The notes under the pieces: model-generated
Told to the model about the DNA's origin: nothing
What the model saw: only the letters and a program-made list of their open reading frames with translations
Databases searched by the model: none
Position numbers and translations under genes: made by a program
Part shown: positions 1 to 8,158 of the stretch, in pieces
Layout: the number at the start of each line of letters is the position of its first letter
Numbering within the stretch: position 1 is the stretch's first letter
From: Nostocoides japonicum T1-X7
Lineage (GTDB): Bacteria; Actinomycetota; Actinomycetes; Actinomycetales; Dermatophilaceae
Assembly (NCBI RefSeq): GCF_001046855.1
Contig: NZ_HF570958.1
Coordinates: 1,357,708 to 1,410,858, forward strand
Length of the DNA stretch: 53,151 bases
Direction: 5' to 3'

Positions 1-1
1 G

Positions 2-925
2 GCGGCCCGGGACGGGTCGCCGCGCGCCGTCGCCCGCCTCGTGTCCCTCGTCGAGGACGGGCACCCGGCGCTGCGGACCGTCATGGCCGCCCTCGCTCCC
101 TACACCGGCCGGGCGTATGTCATCGGCATCACGGGTGCGCCGGGTGTCGGGAAGTCGACGACGACGAGCGCCCTCGTCTCGGCATACCGCGCCCGTGGCC
201 TGCGGGTGGGGGTGCTCGCCGTCGACCCGACGTCCCCGTTCTCCGGAGGCGCGCTCCTCGGCGACCGCGTCCGGATGCAGGACCACGCGCTCGACCCCGA
301 GGTGTACATCCGCTCGATGGCCTCGCGGGGGCACCTCGGCGGCCTGTCGCGGACGACGCCCCAGGCCGTCCGGGTCCTCGACGCGGCGGGGTGCGCCGTC
401 GTCCTCGTCGAGACGGTCGGCGTCGGGCAGTCGGAGGTCGAGATCGCCGCGACGGCCGACACGACGCTCGTCCTCCTGGCCCCCGGCATGGGCGACGGCA
501 TCCAGGCGGCCAAGGCGGGGATCCTCGAGGTGGGCGACGTGTTCGTCGTCAACAAGGCCGACCGCGACGGGGCGGACGCGACGGTTCGCGACATCCGGCA
601 CATGATCTCGCTCGGCGACCGCACCGCGCCGGGGCTGTGGCGGCCGCCGGTCGTCAAGACCGTCGCGTCGTCCGGTGCCGGGATCGAGGAGGTCATGGAG
701 GCGATCGACAAGCACCTGGCCTGGCTCACGGCCCACGACGCGCTGCGGCGCCGGCGGGTCGAGCGGGCCGCCGAGGAGGTCTCGGCGATCGTCCTCGAGG
801 AGCTGCGCTCGCGAATGGGCGACCTGCGGGCCGACGCCCGGCTCTCGACGCTCGCCGGGAAGGTCGTCGACGGGACGACCGATCCCTACGCCGCCGCCGA
901 CTCCGTCCTCGCCGCCCTCACCTGA
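2..925 (+). CDS. meaB: MeaB/ArgK-type GTPase, chaperone of a B12-dependent acyl-CoA mutase (5' end cut by window)
   Basis: A P-loop GTPase that guards cofactor loading and reactivation of adenosylcobalamin-dependent acyl-CoA mutases (known for the family). The frame is open to the window edge, and the codons before the GTG at 41 already read like family sequence (AVARLVSLVEDG), so that GTG is internal and the true start lies outside. Visible in order: Walker A GAPGVGKST, the VDPTSPFSGGALLGDR block, MASRGHLGG, the switch II-like ETVGVGQSEVE, and the guanine-specificity NKAD. The C-terminus is complete; 307 residues are present against roughly 320 for the family. A mutase large subunit lies 10.7 kb downstream rather than adjacent, so its direct partner may be in the unseen upstream DNA. 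Confidence 0.93.
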   Translation, partial: AARDGSPRAVARLVSLVEDGHPALRTVMAALAPYTGRAYVIGITGAPGVGKSTTTSALVSAYRARGLRVGVLAVDPTSPFSGGALLGDRVRMQDHALDPEVYIRSMASRGHLGGLSRTTPQAVRVLDAAGCAVVLVETVGVGQSEVEIAATADTTLVLLAPGMGDGIQAAKAGILEVGDVFVVNKADRDGADATVRDIRHMISLGDRTAPGLWRPPVVKTVASSGAGIEEVMEAIDKHLAWLTAHDALRRRRVERAAEEVSAIVLEELRSRMGDLRADARLSTLAGKVVDGTTDPYAAADSVLAALT

Positions 926-1002
926 CTCCCCGCGCTGGCTCCCCCGCGGGCTCCCTGCGCTGGCTCCCCGATCCCCACGCCCCGCCCAGGGCGGCCGGCG
1001 AC

Positions 1003-1288
1003 GTGGCGGTCTGCCACCCGATCGGGGTCTGTGCACCACCTCGCCCATGACCCACCCGTCCGGCGGCGGCCGGCGGCGTGGCGGTCTGCCACCCGATCGG
1101 GGTCTGTGCACCACCTTGCCGATGACCCACCCCTCCGGCGGCGGGCGGCGTGGCGGTCTCCGGCGGCGGGCGGCGGCGGCGGTCTGGCACCCGATCGGGG
1201 TCTGTGCGCCATCTTGCCGATGACCCACCCGTCCGGCGGCGGGCGGCGGCGTGGCGGTCTGCCACCCGATCGGGGTCTGTGCACCACT
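1003..1288 (-). repeat. Family A palindromic repeat array, 4 copies
   Basis: This array fills most of the gap (926-1306) between the convergent meaB and DUF559 genes. Four copies have the core CCCGATCGGG at 1017, 1092, 1190 and 1265. Relative to the copies elsewhere in the window these are inverted: the plus strand reads TCTGCCACCCGATCGGG, then GTCTGTGCACCA. Copies are joined by degenerate GGCGGC-rich linkers containing GATGACCCACCC. No credible gene lies in the gap; the open frames over it are translations of the repeat. The copies could act as a bidirectional terminator or a protein-binding array; which is not visible from sequence. Confidence 0.85.
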
Positions 1289-1306
1289 TCGCTTCGTGCT
1301 GCGGGC

Positions 1307-2248
1307 TCAGGCCACGGCGGCGTGATCGGCGAAATACCGCCTCCAGCGATGGGAGAGCGCGTGGGGCACCGGCACGTCCCGTTCGCGCATTGCGCAGCGA
1401 AGCCGCTCAAGGGTCTGCTCGGGCGCCTCGTAGAGGTCATCGGAGCGAACGACCTCGAACCGCCACCCCTCCGTCGTCAGCTCGGCCCGGCGGGCGTTGT
1501 CGTGCAGCACCTGCTCGGGCGTCTCGTGCCAGTGCCCGTCGTACTCGATGGCGAGCAGCTGCTCCGGGTAGGAGAGGTCCAGGCGGTAGCGCACGGATCC
1601 GTCCGGGTGGAGGAGGCTCTCGTTGACGATCGGCTCGGGCAGGCCCGCGAGCACGATGAGCAGCCGAAGGAAGGTCTCCGACACCGAGTCCACCCGGGGC
1701 CGAACGAGCTCGGCAGCGCGCCGAGCGTTGACTCCACCCTGCCGGTGCCACATCTCCGCATACGTCCGAAGTCCCTCGACCGTGGTCACCGCATCCGGAC
1801 CGCGCTTGACGAGCCGGTCCCCGAGAGCCACGAGGTCGACGAGATCGAGTCCCACGGCGCAGTGCACGAAGGTCTGCTCGGGCGTGGTGACCGGGAGGCC
1901 GTGCCGGTGGCACGTCGCGAACGGCTCCTTGAAGCGATGGGTGAGTATGCCGTCCGTCCGCGAGTGGACATCCCTGGTGTATGCGAGGTGGATCCGTGAG
2001 TCCTTGACGTTCGTCGCGCCCCACAGCCGGGCCGCCGTGGCATGACTGACGGTCGCCCGGGCCGGTGCGACGAGCAGCGCGGCCCGCGTGCGGACGACGA
2101 TGGTGTCCGGGACCGAGGCATCGATGTAGACCCCGGTGAACATCTTGCGGTAGGCGTCGCTGCACAGGATGCGATGGTGTAGACCGGCTTCGCGCGCCTG
2201 AGCGGCGGTGAAGGGCCGAAGGGTGTCGAGGTCGAGTCGCTGCGCCAT
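1307..2248 (-). CDS. DUF559-domain protein (endonuclease-fold, AbiEi-like N-terminus)
   Basis: A protein of 313 aa when started at the ATG at 2248 (MAQRLDLD). A GTG at 2266 would add six residues, and neither start has a strong Shine-Dalgarno. The N-terminal half (HATAARLWG and nearby) resembles the AbiEi-antitoxin-like region often fused to DUF559. The C-terminal ~110 residues carry the DUF559 signature: RYRLDLSYPEQLLAIEYDG followed by an H, then HDNARRAELTTEGWRF. The family has a Vsr/restriction-endonuclease-like fold, but activity is mostly untested. It stands alone, with no toxin or methylase beside it, and is bracketed by family A repeats (1003-1288 and 2310-2345). A second DUF559 gene at 33947 is bracketed by a different repeat family. 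Confidence 0.8.
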   Translation of the reverse strand: MAQRLDLDTLRPFTAAQAREAGLHHRILCSDAYRKMFTGVYIDASVPDTIVVRTRAALLVAPARATVSHATAARLWGATNVKDSRIHLAYTRDVHSRTDGILTHRFKEPFATCHRHGLPVTTPEQTFVHCAVGLDLVDLVALGDRLVKRGPDAVTTVEGLRTYAEMWHRQGGVNARRAAELVRPRVDSVSETFLRLLIVLAGLPEPIVNESLLHPDGSVRYRLDLSYPEQLLAIEYDGHWHETPEQVLHDNARRAELTTEGWRFEVVRSDDLYEAPEQTLERLRCAMRERDVPVPHALSHRWRRYFADHAAVA

Positions 2249-2287
2249 ATGCCAAGAGTGGCGCACGAGCCGACTTTTCCTCTGTCG

Positions 2288-2296
2288 TTATCCACA
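2288..2296 (+). other. Isolated DnaA-box-like 9-mer upstream of the DUF559 gene
   Basis: TTATCCACA matches the classic DnaA-box consensus exactly and lies about 40 bp upstream of the DUF559 start. It is single: there is no cluster, AT-rich unwinding element or dnaA/dnaN nearby, so it is not an origin. It could be a regulatory DnaA site or chance. Confidence 0.35.
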
Positions 2297-2309
2297 GGCT
2301 CCGCACACG

Positions 2310-2345
2310 GTGGTGCAGAGGCCCCGATCGGGTGCCAGACCGCCA
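2310..2345 (+). repeat. Family A palindromic repeat, single copy
   Basis: One plus-oriented copy with the intact core CCCGATCGGG at 2323-2332, preceded by TGGTGCAGAGGC and followed by TGCCAGA. It sits between the 3' end of lysA (2378, minus strand) and the start of the DUF559 gene. Confidence 0.8.
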
Positions 2346-2377
2346 GGCGGGAGGGTCGGTCGGAGGTGCGCGGTCGG

Positions 2378-3673
2378 TCAGGGGAGGTGCTGGAGGGCCA
2401 GCTGGGACTCGACGGTCTCCCGGCGGACGACCTCCCGGGCGCGGCCGTCGGTGCAGAAGACGACCGCCGGCCGGACGGCGCCGTTGTAGGTGTTAGCGAG
2501 CGTGTATCCGTACGCCCCCGCCGTCGTCATCGTGACGAGGTCGCCGACCCGGGGGTCGGCCATGGGGTAGTCGGCCCGGATGAGGTCGCCCGACTCGCAC
2601 TGCCTCCCGACGAGGTGGACCGGCTCGCCGAGCGGGTCACCGGCCCGGTCCGCGACGAGGGCCTCGCACCGTTGGCCCGTCATCGCGATATCGGGGTAGT
2701 CCCCGATGCCCCCGTCGACGGCGACGAACGTGTGGCCGGTGCGCTTCACCGTCGTCACCGTGTAGAGGATCACGCCGGCCCGCGCGACGAGGGACCGCCC
2801 GGGCTCGATGGACAGTGTCGCCTCGCCAGGGAGAACCGTACGAGCGGCGTCCGTCACGGCATCGAGGAACGCCTCGAGGGGGACCTCGGGCTCCTCGAGC
2901 GTGTAGCGCACGCCGTACCCGCCGCCGACGTCGTAGACCGGGAAGGAACCGGCTGCTCCGACGGCCCGCACCGCCTCGGCGAAGGACTCCGGCTCGAAGA
3001 CCTGCGAGCCGATGTGCAGGTGGACGCCGCGCATCCGCAGCGTGGACACGGACTCGATCCGCTCGACGAGGGCCGGCAGCTGGCCGAGCGGAATGCCGAA
3101 CTTCGAGCCCGACCCGCCCGTGGACTGTGAGGCGTGCGTCGTCGGGTCGACGGCCGGGATGACGCGCACGAGGACGTCGAGACCGCGCGACCCGAGGCAG
3201 CCGGCGCGACCGAGCGCGGCGAGCCGCACGACGTCGTCCGGCCCGTCGACGACGACCATGCCGACTCCGGATTCGACAGCCAGCCGCAGCTCCGCGTCGG
3301 TCTTGGCGTTGCCGTGCACGTGGATCCGCTCGGCGGGTACGCCTGCGGCGAGCGCGAACCGGAGCTCGCCGTAGCCGGCGACGTCCACCCCGAGCCCTTC
3401 CTCGAACGCCAGCCGGTACATCGCGACGGCCGGGAAGGACTTCGACGCGAAGAGCACCTCCGAGCGGGGCCAGCGCTCGCGCATGCCGCCGACGAATCGA
3501 CGCGCCTGCGCGCGCAGGCCACCCTCGTCGTAGACGTAGAGCGGCGTCCCGAACCGTGCGGCGAGCTCCCGGACGTCGCATCCCCCGATCGTCAGGGCGC
3601 CGTCCGACGTCAGCCCTGCCCCGTGCGGGAGCACCGGCCGGAGTCGTTCGTATGCCGTCGCCTCGCGTGTCAC
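2378..3673 (-). CDS. lysA: Diaminopimelate decarboxylase
   Basis: A PLP-dependent fold-III decarboxylase converting meso-diaminopimelate to L-lysine, the last step of lysine synthesis (cytosolic). It has 431 aa, the usual family length. The TIM-barrel PLP lysine is K78 in FASKSFP. Other family motifs follow: the GVHLHIGSQ strand, the glycine-rich phosphate site DVGGGYGV, and near the C-terminus the catalytic cysteine in CESGD, then AGAYGY. The GTG start at 3673 gives a natural N-terminus (MTREATAYERL). It stands alone between family A repeats; argS, hom and thrC, often adjacent in actinobacteria, are absent here. Confidence 0.93.
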   Translation of the reverse strand: MTREATAYERLRPVLPHGAGLTSDGALTIGGCDVRELAARFGTPLYVYDEGGLRAQARRFVGGMRERWPRSEVLFASKSFPAVAMYRLAFEEGLGVDVAGYGELRFALAAGVPAERIHVHGNAKTDAELRLAVESGVGMVVVDGPDDVVRLAALGRAGCLGSRGLDVLVRVIPAVDPTTHASQSTGGSGSKFGIPLGQLPALVERIESVSTLRMRGVHLHIGSQVFEPESFAEAVRAVGAAGSFPVYDVGGGYGVRYTLEEPEVPLEAFLDAVTDAARTVLPGEATLSIEPGRSLVARAGVILYTVTTVKRTGHTFVAVDGGIGDYPDIAMTGQRCEALVADRAGDPLGEPVHLVGRQCESGDLIRADYPMADPRVGDLVTMTTAGAYGYTLANTYNGAVRPAVVFCTDGRAREVVRRETVESQLALQHLP

Positions 3674-3723
3674 GGAGCAAGCGTGCCGTATGCGACGCGA
3701 CGGACCGCGGCGGCGGGTGCGGA

Positions 3724-3884
3724 GTGGTGCACAGGCCCCGATCGGGTGGCAGATGGTCGGCTGGGTCGAGGTTGGCGGGTGCGGAGTGGTGCACAGGCCC
3801 CGATCGGGTGACAGATGGCCAAGGTGGACGTGATGGGCAGGTCGCCAGGTGGTGCACAGGCCCCGATCGGGTGGCAGATGGCCA
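3724..3884 (+). repeat. Family A palindromic repeat array, 3 copies
   Basis: Three plus-oriented copies with intact CCCGATCGGG cores at 3737, 3799 and 3862, each read as GGTGCACAGGC, core, then TGGCAGATGG or TGACAGATGG. The array fills the space between the lysA start (3673) and the 3' end of the surface-protein gene (3932), both on the minus strand. It therefore follows the surface-protein gene and precedes lysA. Confidence 0.85.
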
Positions 3885-3931
3885 GCTGGGTCGAAGGGTC
3901 GAGGGTCGGCGGGTGCGGGGTGGGGCGAGGG

Positions 3932-6900
3932 TCAGTCGTGGCGGCCGGTGGAGCCGCGGCGGCGGCGGGCGAGCCCGAGCGCCAGCGCACCCGCGAGGAC
4001 GAAGACGGCCGCGACGAGGAGCGGACCGAGGGTGTCCGTCCCGGTGAACGCCAGCGATCCCCCCGATCCCGAGCTCGTCGAGGACGGCAGCGACGGCTCT
4101 GTCGTCGACGTCGGACCGGTCGACGACGTGCCGGTGGAGCTCGTCGTCGAGGACGAGGTGCTCGTCGAGGTGGTGCTGCTCGTCGACGTGGTGGTGGCCG
4201 CAGCCGCTGTCACGGTGACCGATGTCGGCTCGCCGGTGCCGCCGTCCTTGTCCTGCGCGACGAACGATGCGGAGTAGTCCCCGGCCGTGGCATACGTATG
4301 CGTGACAGGCGGATCCGCCGGGCCCGTCACCGTCTCGACGGGGGAGCCGTCGCCCCAGTCGACGGTGTAGGTGAACGACGCCGCGAGGTCGGCCGACGAG
4401 GGGTCCTCGGCACCGACCTTGACGGTGAATGGCTGCCCGGCGGTGGCCATGAGGTCGCCCGTCACGGTGGCCGTCGGAGGGGTGTTCGTCACCGTGAGGC
4501 TTGTCGTCGCCGTGGAGGTGAGCGAGCCGAGCGTGATCCGGGCCCTGACCGTACGGGTCGACGGTCCGTCGTCGATGCCCAGGGCCTCGAGCTGGTCCCA
4601 GGTCACCGTCGGCGAGACACCCGTCGCGTCGGTGAAGTCGCCGTCGTCGTTGAGGTCCCACGCGACGGTCGCGCCGGTCGTGGAGCCACTCGCGTCGAGG
4701 CTCAGCGTGCCGCCCTCCGCGACCGCGTACGCGCCGCCCGCGTTCGCCTCCGGCGCGACCCCTTGGTCGAGGCTGTCCTCGCTCGACAGGTAGATGTCGG
4801 TACCCGAGTAGGCGGCGAGGACGGAGTGCATTCCGGGAGTGGGTGCCGCGAGGGTCGTCGTGGCGGTCCCGTCGGACGCGACGGTGACCGGCGGTCGGTC
4901 GACGCCGTCGACGGTGAAGACGACCGTGCCGGCGTCGACCGGCGAGCCCCCCGCGGTGACGGTGGCCGTGATGTCCACAGGATCGCCGGCTGCCGAGGGG
5001 TTGTCGCTGGAGGTGAGCGTCGTGACCGTCGCGAGGCCCTCGACGACCTGCTCCGCGCCACCCGAGCTCTCGGCATACGTCGACGTGCCGGAGTAGCGGG
5101 CGGTGAGGGTGTGGGACCCGACGGCGAGCGGGGACGTCGTCGTGAAGCTGGCGGACCCGCTGACGACGGGGGCCGATCCGAGGCTGGTGGCCCCATCGAA
5201 GAACTCGACCGTCCCGCTCGTGACCGGGTCGCCGCCCGCGGTGACGGTCGCCGTGAGGGTGACCGACTGGCCTACCGTCGAGGGATTGGGATCGGTGGTG
5301 AGAGTCGTCGCCGTGTCGACGAGGTCGACGACCTGGTCGAGGCTGTCGTCGCTCGTCGCGAGGGTCGCCGAGCCGTCGTAGTGCGCGACGGCGGTGTGGG
5401 TTCCGGCGTCGAAGGTCGGGACGAGGAGGGTGGCCGTGCCGTCGCCGCCGAGCGCCGTCGGGGCCCCGTCGACCCCGTCGACGGAGAAGGTCACCGTCCC
5501 CGTCGTCACGGGGTCGCCCCCGGCGGTGACGTCGGCGGTGAAGGTGACCGGCTGGCCGACCGTCGAGGGGTTGAGGGTCGAGGTCAGCGTGGTCGTCGTC
5601 GCGGTCTTCTCGACGACCTGGGTCACCGAGCCGCTGCTCGCCGCGAAGGTCCCGAACCCCCCGTATGCGGCCGTGATGGCGTGGCTCCCGACAGTGAGGT
5701 CCGACGTCGTGAAGGTCGCGGTGCCGTCCGCGCCGACCGCCACCGGCGTTCCGAGATCCGCCGCGCCGTCACGGAACTGGACCGTGCCGGAGGTCACCGG
5801 ATCGGACCCGGCGTTGACGGTCGCCGTGAAGGTCACCGAGGATCCCGACGTCGAGGGGTTGGGGTCCGCGGTGACGGTCGTCTGCGTCGCCACCTGCGAG
5901 GTCACCGTCAGGCACCATCCGTCGGCGATGGACCCGGAGTCGCCGGTCGCGTCGTCGTTGACCCACAGGCTCCACTGGCCGTCGGCGCTCGACCCGTCGA
6001 AGGTCGACAGCGTCGTCGCTCCGCTCGACGCGGGAGCCGGGGCGGGGAAGGTGTCCGACCCGCCGTCCTCGTCGTCGTCGGTCGGCCGGAACGTGCCGCT
6101 CGTGAGGGGCACGGGGACCGCTCCCGCCGCGTCGTCGTCGAAGCCGACGGTGAGGTCGCTGACGGGGTTCTGGCCGCCGGTGTCGCTGAGCAGGAGGAGG
6201 TTGCGGCTCGGGTCGGGGCCGCTCAGCATGACATCGAGGTCGATGGGCGCCTGGTGGGAGAGCCCCTTGAGCGTCGCGGTGACCTTCGTGACGGTGCCGG
6301 CCTGGCCCGAGACGGTGATGTGGGACGGGTAGGGCTGAGCCGCGCCGACGCTCGGGACGGTGATGGGTCCGGTGTTGCAGAAGGTGTCCCCGTCGGCCAC
6401 CGTCGCGTTGTCGACGCGCTGGCTCACCGTGCCGTTGCTCGTGAGGAACCCGGTCGCGCCCGAGTAGGTCGCCCGGATCTCGTGGGTGCCCTCGGTCAGG
6501 TCCGACGTCGTGATGGACGCGGTACCGGAGCCACCGAGGTCCACCGGTGCGCCGAGCGACGTGGTGCCGTCGACGAACCGCACCGAGCCGCTCGTCACGG
6601 GGGTCCCGCCTGCTCGGACGGTCGCCGTGAAGGTCACGGGATCGCCTGTCGTCGAGGGTGTATGCGACGTCGCGACGGTCGTCGTCGTCGCGACGGCCGC
6701 GGTCTCCGTCGTCACCGTGAGGGACCAGCCGTCCGTCATCGTGCCGGTGTCCCCCGAGCCGTCGTCGACGACGTAGAGCCGCCACGTGCCGTTGGGGTCG
6801 ATGCCCGTGAACGCGCCGGCGAGGGTCGTCTCGTTCGACGGGGTGGGCGCCGGGGTGGGGAAGGTGTCGGTGGAGGTTCCGTCGGCGTTGACGTTGTTCG

Positions 6901-7375
6901 TCGGCCGGTAGCTGCCGGAGGGGATGTTGCCCGTCGGGACCGGCCCGGCGGCCGCGTCGTCGAAGGTGAGGTTCACGTCGTTCGCGAAGGCCAGCGTCGA
7001 CGGGTCGCCGACGTCGGACATGACGATGAGGTTCTCGCCGCTCGGGGCGACGACCATCGCGTCGATGTCGTTGACCGTGCTGTGGGTGAGCCCGCCGAAG
7101 GTGACCGTCACCTTCGTCACGCTGCCCGAGAGCCCGGAGACCGCGATGGTCGAGGGGTAGGGGCTGGCGGGACCCATCTGGTCGGTCGACCCGGTGGCGG
7201 GGATGGCGATCGAGGTGGAGTTGCTGAAGGTCGTCGGGCCGTCGGCGGACGCGGCAGGGGTCACGGCGACGAGCCAGCCGACGACGAGGGCGATGACCGC
7301 GGGCACGACGACGAGGGGGCGTCGGAGAGAGCGAACGGCCGTGCTCCGACGAGCCGGTGCCTGGGTCCTCACCAT
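3932..7375 (-). CDS. Large secreted surface protein: two P-domains, five Ig-like repeats, two PKD domains, LAFTG sorting signal
   Basis: The 1147-aa start is set by an ATG at 7375 with GAGGAGG just upstream; the frame runs further upstream only by overlapping the divergent gene. Order: arginine-rich signal peptide (1-44, ending near AASADG); proprotein-convertase P-like domain (~45-225); bacterial Ig-like (Big_3-type) domain (~230-325); second P-like domain (~333-490); four more Ig-like repeats (~495-870, each opening with a form of TTLT..PNPSTVG and containing AGGDPVTSGTV); two PKD-like domains (~878-1053, the second with VDWGDGSPV); a Ser/Thr-rich wall-spanning stretch; then LAFTG (~1108), one membrane helix and an RRRR tail. 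LAxTG is the known class E sortase signal. No catalytic domain is evident, so a display or adhesion role is inferred. No sortase gene is in the window. Confidence 0.85.
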   Translation of the reverse strand: MVRTQAPARRSTAVRSLRRPLVVVPAVIALVVGWLVAVTPAASADGPTTFSNSTSIAIPATGSTDQMGPASPYPSTIAVSGLSGSVTKVTVTFGGLTHSTVNDIDAMVVAPSGENLIVMSDVGDPSTLAFANDVNLTFDDAAAGPVPTGNIPSGSYRPTNNVNADGTSTDTFPTPAPTPSNETTLAGAFTGIDPNGTWRLYVVDDGSGDTGTMTDGWSLTVTTETAAVATTTTVATSHTPSTTGDPVTFTATVRAGGTPVTSGSVRFVDGTTSLGAPVDLGGSGTASITTSDLTEGTHEIRATYSGATGFLTSNGTVSQRVDNATVADGDTFCNTGPITVPSVGAAQPYPSHITVSGQAGTVTKVTATLKGLSHQAPIDLDVMLSGPDPSRNLLLLSDTGGQNPVSDLTVGFDDDAAGAVPVPLTSGTFRPTDDDEDGGSDTFPAPAPASSGATTLSTFDGSSADGQWSLWVNDDATGDSGSIADGWCLTVTSQVATQTTVTADPNPSTSGSSVTFTATVNAGSDPVTSGTVQFRDGAADLGTPVAVGADGTATFTTSDLTVGSHAITAAYGGFGTFAASSGSVTQVVEKTATTTTLTSTLNPSTVGQPVTFTADVTAGGDPVTTGTVTFSVDGVDGAPTALGGDGTATLLVPTFDAGTHTAVAHYDGSATLATSDDSLDQVVDLVDTATTLTTDPNPSTVGQSVTLTATVTAGGDPVTSGTVEFFDGATSLGSAPVVSGSASFTTTSPLAVGSHTLTARYSGTSTYAESSGGAEQVVEGLATVTTLTSSDNPSAAGDPVDITATVTAGGSPVDAGTVVFTVDGVDRPPVTVASDGTATTTLAAPTPGMHSVLAAYSGTDIYLSSEDSLDQGVAPEANAGGAYAVAEGGTLSLDASGSTTGATVAWDLNDDGDFTDATGVSPTVTWDQLEALGIDDGPSTRTVRARITLGSLTSTATTSLTVTNTPPTATVTGDLMATAGQPFTVKVGAEDPSSADLAASFTYTVDWGDGSPVETVTGPADPPVTHTYATAGDYSASFVAQDKDGGTGEPTSVTVTAAAATTTSTSSTTSTSTSSSTTSSTGTSSTGPTSTTEPSLPSSTSSGSGGSLAFTGTDTLGPLLVAAVFVLAGALALGLARRRRGSTGRHD

Positions 7376-7541
7376 CCGCCTCCTCGGAGATGTGTCGTCC
7401 CGTTGCGGACGGGGGCTGGTGGACACTCCGTCGCCAGTGCACACTATGTCGGGTTCCGGCCGGATTGACCAGAGTGTGCCGGAGTCATCCCACTGGCTGG
7501 CGACGAGCGCGGCTGTCACCGGCCCTCCCAGGAGGTATGTC
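7376..7541. promoter_or_regulatory. Divergent promoter region between surface-protein and tail-collar-type genes
   Basis: A 166-bp gap between divergent starts. It holds the GAGGAGG ribosome site of the minus-strand gene and AGGAGG at 7530-7535 for the plus-strand gene. I could not assign -10/-35 boxes with confidence. Confidence 0.5.
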
Positions 7542-8051
7542 GTGGACCAGTACATCGGCGAGATTCGCCTGTTCGGCTTCGGTTTCGCCCCGGTCGGCTG
7601 GGCGCCGTGCAACGGGCAGCTGCTCGCCATCGCGTCGAACAACGCGCTCTTCTCCCTGCTCGGCACGACGTACGGCGGGAACGGGACGACGACCTTCGGG
7701 CTGCCCGACCTGCGTGGGCGCGCCCCGCTCGGGCAGGGCCAGGGCGCGGGCCTCTCATCACGGTCCATGGGGGAGGCGGGGGGCGGGGAGGCAGTGCGGA
7801 TCCAGGGGGCACAGCTGCCCGGACACACCCACACGGTGGCCGCATCGTCGGCGGCGACGGGCAAGAGCCCCGCCGGTGCCCTTCCCGCATACACCGGCGG
7901 CGCCTCCTCGTACGGCACGACGGCCGACCTCGCGATGAGCCCGACGATGGTGGGCGGTGGCGGGCAGGGCCTCCCCCTCGGCACGATGCCGCCCTACCTC
8001 GTCCTCAACTGGTGCATCGCCGTGGAGGGCGTGTACCCGTCGCGGAGCTGA
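7542..8051 (+). CDS. Phage tail collar / microcystin-dependent-protein family protein
   Basis: A 169-aa protein from the GTG at 7542, placed six bases after AGGAGG; in-frame sequence upstream lacks family character. It matches the tail-collar (Mdp) family: N-terminal QYIGEIRLFGFGFAPVGWAPCNGQLL, then LFSLLGTTYGGNGTTTFGLPDLRGR, a histidine-glycine PGHTHTV motif, and C-terminal PPYLVLNWCIAVEG. Family members form trimeric fibre tips in phage and contractile systems, but many bacteria carry unexplained chromosomal copies, often in runs of two or three; this one is single. There are no phage genes nearby. It diverges from the LAFTG surface protein, so an extracellular or cell-surface role is possible (inference). 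Its last codons are the first unit of a tandem repeat. Confidence 0.85.
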   Translation: MDQYIGEIRLFGFGFAPVGWAPCNGQLLAIASNNALFSLLGTTYGGNGTTTFGLPDLRGRAPLGQGQGAGLSSRSMGEAGGGEAVRIQGAQLPGHTHTVAASSAATGKSPAGALPAYTGGASSYGTTADLAMSPTMVGGGGQGLPLGTMPPYLVLNWCIAVEGVYPSRS

Positions 8052-8138
8052 CCACGGGGACGGCGGAGCTGACCATGTCGTCGCGGAGCTGACCATGTCG
8101 TCGCGGAGCTGACCATGTCGTCGCGGAGCTGACCAGGA
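8042..8138 (+). repeat. 20-bp tandem repeat starting inside the tail-collar gene's last codons
   Basis: Five units start with GCGGAGCTGACC at 8042, 8063, 8083, 8103 and 8123; the middle units are exact copies of GCGGAGCTGACCATGTCGTC. The first unit contains the gene's terminal Arg-Ser-stop, so every unit carries a copy of the stop region. The last unit runs into GACCAG-8 nt-CTGGTC, a short hairpin that may terminate transcription. Confidence 0.88.
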
Positions 8139-8158
8139 CGACGGCTGGTCGCGCGGAG

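Noticed and set aside
2288..2296. Replication origin at the DnaA box
   Set aside because: Only one box, no AT-rich unwinding region, and no dnaA, dnaN or gyr genes nearby.
3815..7468. A 1217-codon plus-strand open frame opposite the surface-protein gene
   Set aside because: Arg/Gly/Val-rich antisense reading typical of high-GC DNA. The minus strand encodes a coherent signal peptide, domains and sorting signal.
7542..8051. Prophage remnant around the tail-collar gene
   Set aside because: No other phage gene, integrase or attachment-site pair was seen within reach; all neighbours are cellular genes.
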